Below are positions 5,321 to 5,363 of a DNA stretch of 5,363 nt, piece after piece. A model generated the notes under the pieces. It made no database searches. It saw only the letters and a program-made list of their open reading frames with translations, and had not been told where the DNA came from. The DNA comes from Cryomorphaceae bacterium (GTDB taxonomy: Bacteria > Bacteroidota > Bacteroidia > Flavobacteriales > Schleiferiaceae): NCBI GenBank assembly GCA_003445735.1, contig DMCR01000195.1, positions 33,073 through 38,435 of the forward strand. Reading direction: 5' to 3'. Positions within the stretch are counted from its first letter, which is position 1. Each line of letters starts with the position of its first letter. The position numbers and the translations under genes were made by a program.

Positions 5321-5363
5321 ATGAAACTTCCTTCAGTATTCGGAAAAAGAAAAAAACCCAACA
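5321..5363 (+). CDS. Start of an unidentified ORF (cut by window edge)
   Basis: An ATG at 5321 opens a frame of 14 codons, MKLPSVFGKRKKPN, that runs off the right edge. The segment is strongly basic (K/R-rich after residue 8), like the N-terminus of small basic proteins, but it is too short to assign to a family. It lies 7 bases after the T-tail of the tRNA terminator and I see no TAnnTTTG box in between, so its transcription is unexplained. It may be a real gene start or an accidental frame. Confidence 0.4.
   Translation, partial: MKLPSVFGKRKKPN

Noticed and set aside
1..5363. CRISPR array, insertion sequence, prophage or toxin-antitoxin content
   Set aside because: No regularly spaced repeats, transposase motifs, terminal inverted repeats or small paired genes are visible. 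The tRNA gene shows no duplicated 3' end within the window that would mark an integration site.

Overview
The window looks like a piece of a Bacteroidota chromosome, most likely from a Flavobacteriales-type lineage of moderate GC. Three perfect copies of the Bacteroidota -7 promoter element TAnnTTTG sit at sensible places. Starts lack clear Shine-Dalgarno sequences and leaders are A/T-rich. The glutamyl-tRNA synthetase has the zinc-free form with the GFPVFP segment that I associate with this phylum, and the bacilliredoxin begins MYPEEL. The family-level assignment is inference from these traits, not from a search.

Layout. Positions 1-3162 hold a tightly packed minus-strand operon, read from right to left: a bacilliredoxin (BrxA/YphP family), a cystathionine gamma-synthase/lyase, a KtrA-like RCK potassium-channel regulator, a short-chain dehydrogenase, and the N-terminus of a lipoprotein that runs off the left edge. 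Spacings are 17, 2, 1 and 2 bases, so the five genes are almost certainly co-transcribed and translationally coupled. Positions 3163-3250 are a compact divergent control region with two back-to-back -7 boxes and an inverted repeat. Rightward from there are gltX (glutamyl-tRNA synthetase) and folB (dihydroneopterin aldolase), overlapping by one base at TAATG. After a short spacer with its own promoter come tRNA-Cys(GCA), a strong hairpin terminator, and the first codons of an unidentified ORF cut by the right edge. No stretch longer than 300 bases lacks a gene.

How the genes fit together. The rightward half is ordinary housekeeping: tRNA charging, tetrahydrofolate synthesis and a tRNA. The leftward operon is more interesting because it joins thiol redox repair (bacilliredoxin, which acts on bacillithiol-mixed disulfides) with a PLP enzyme that makes or breaks cystathionine, and so feeds methionine or cysteine. 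It also carries a nucleotide-binding K+ channel regulator without its channel subunit, an NADP-type reductase and a surface lipoprotein. A thiol-stress or sulfur-linked function for the whole operon is plausible but inferred. I see no mobile element, CRISPR array or clearly unprecedented system. All full-length genes belong to recognisable families, and the novelty, if any, lies in the grouping and the regulatory architecture.
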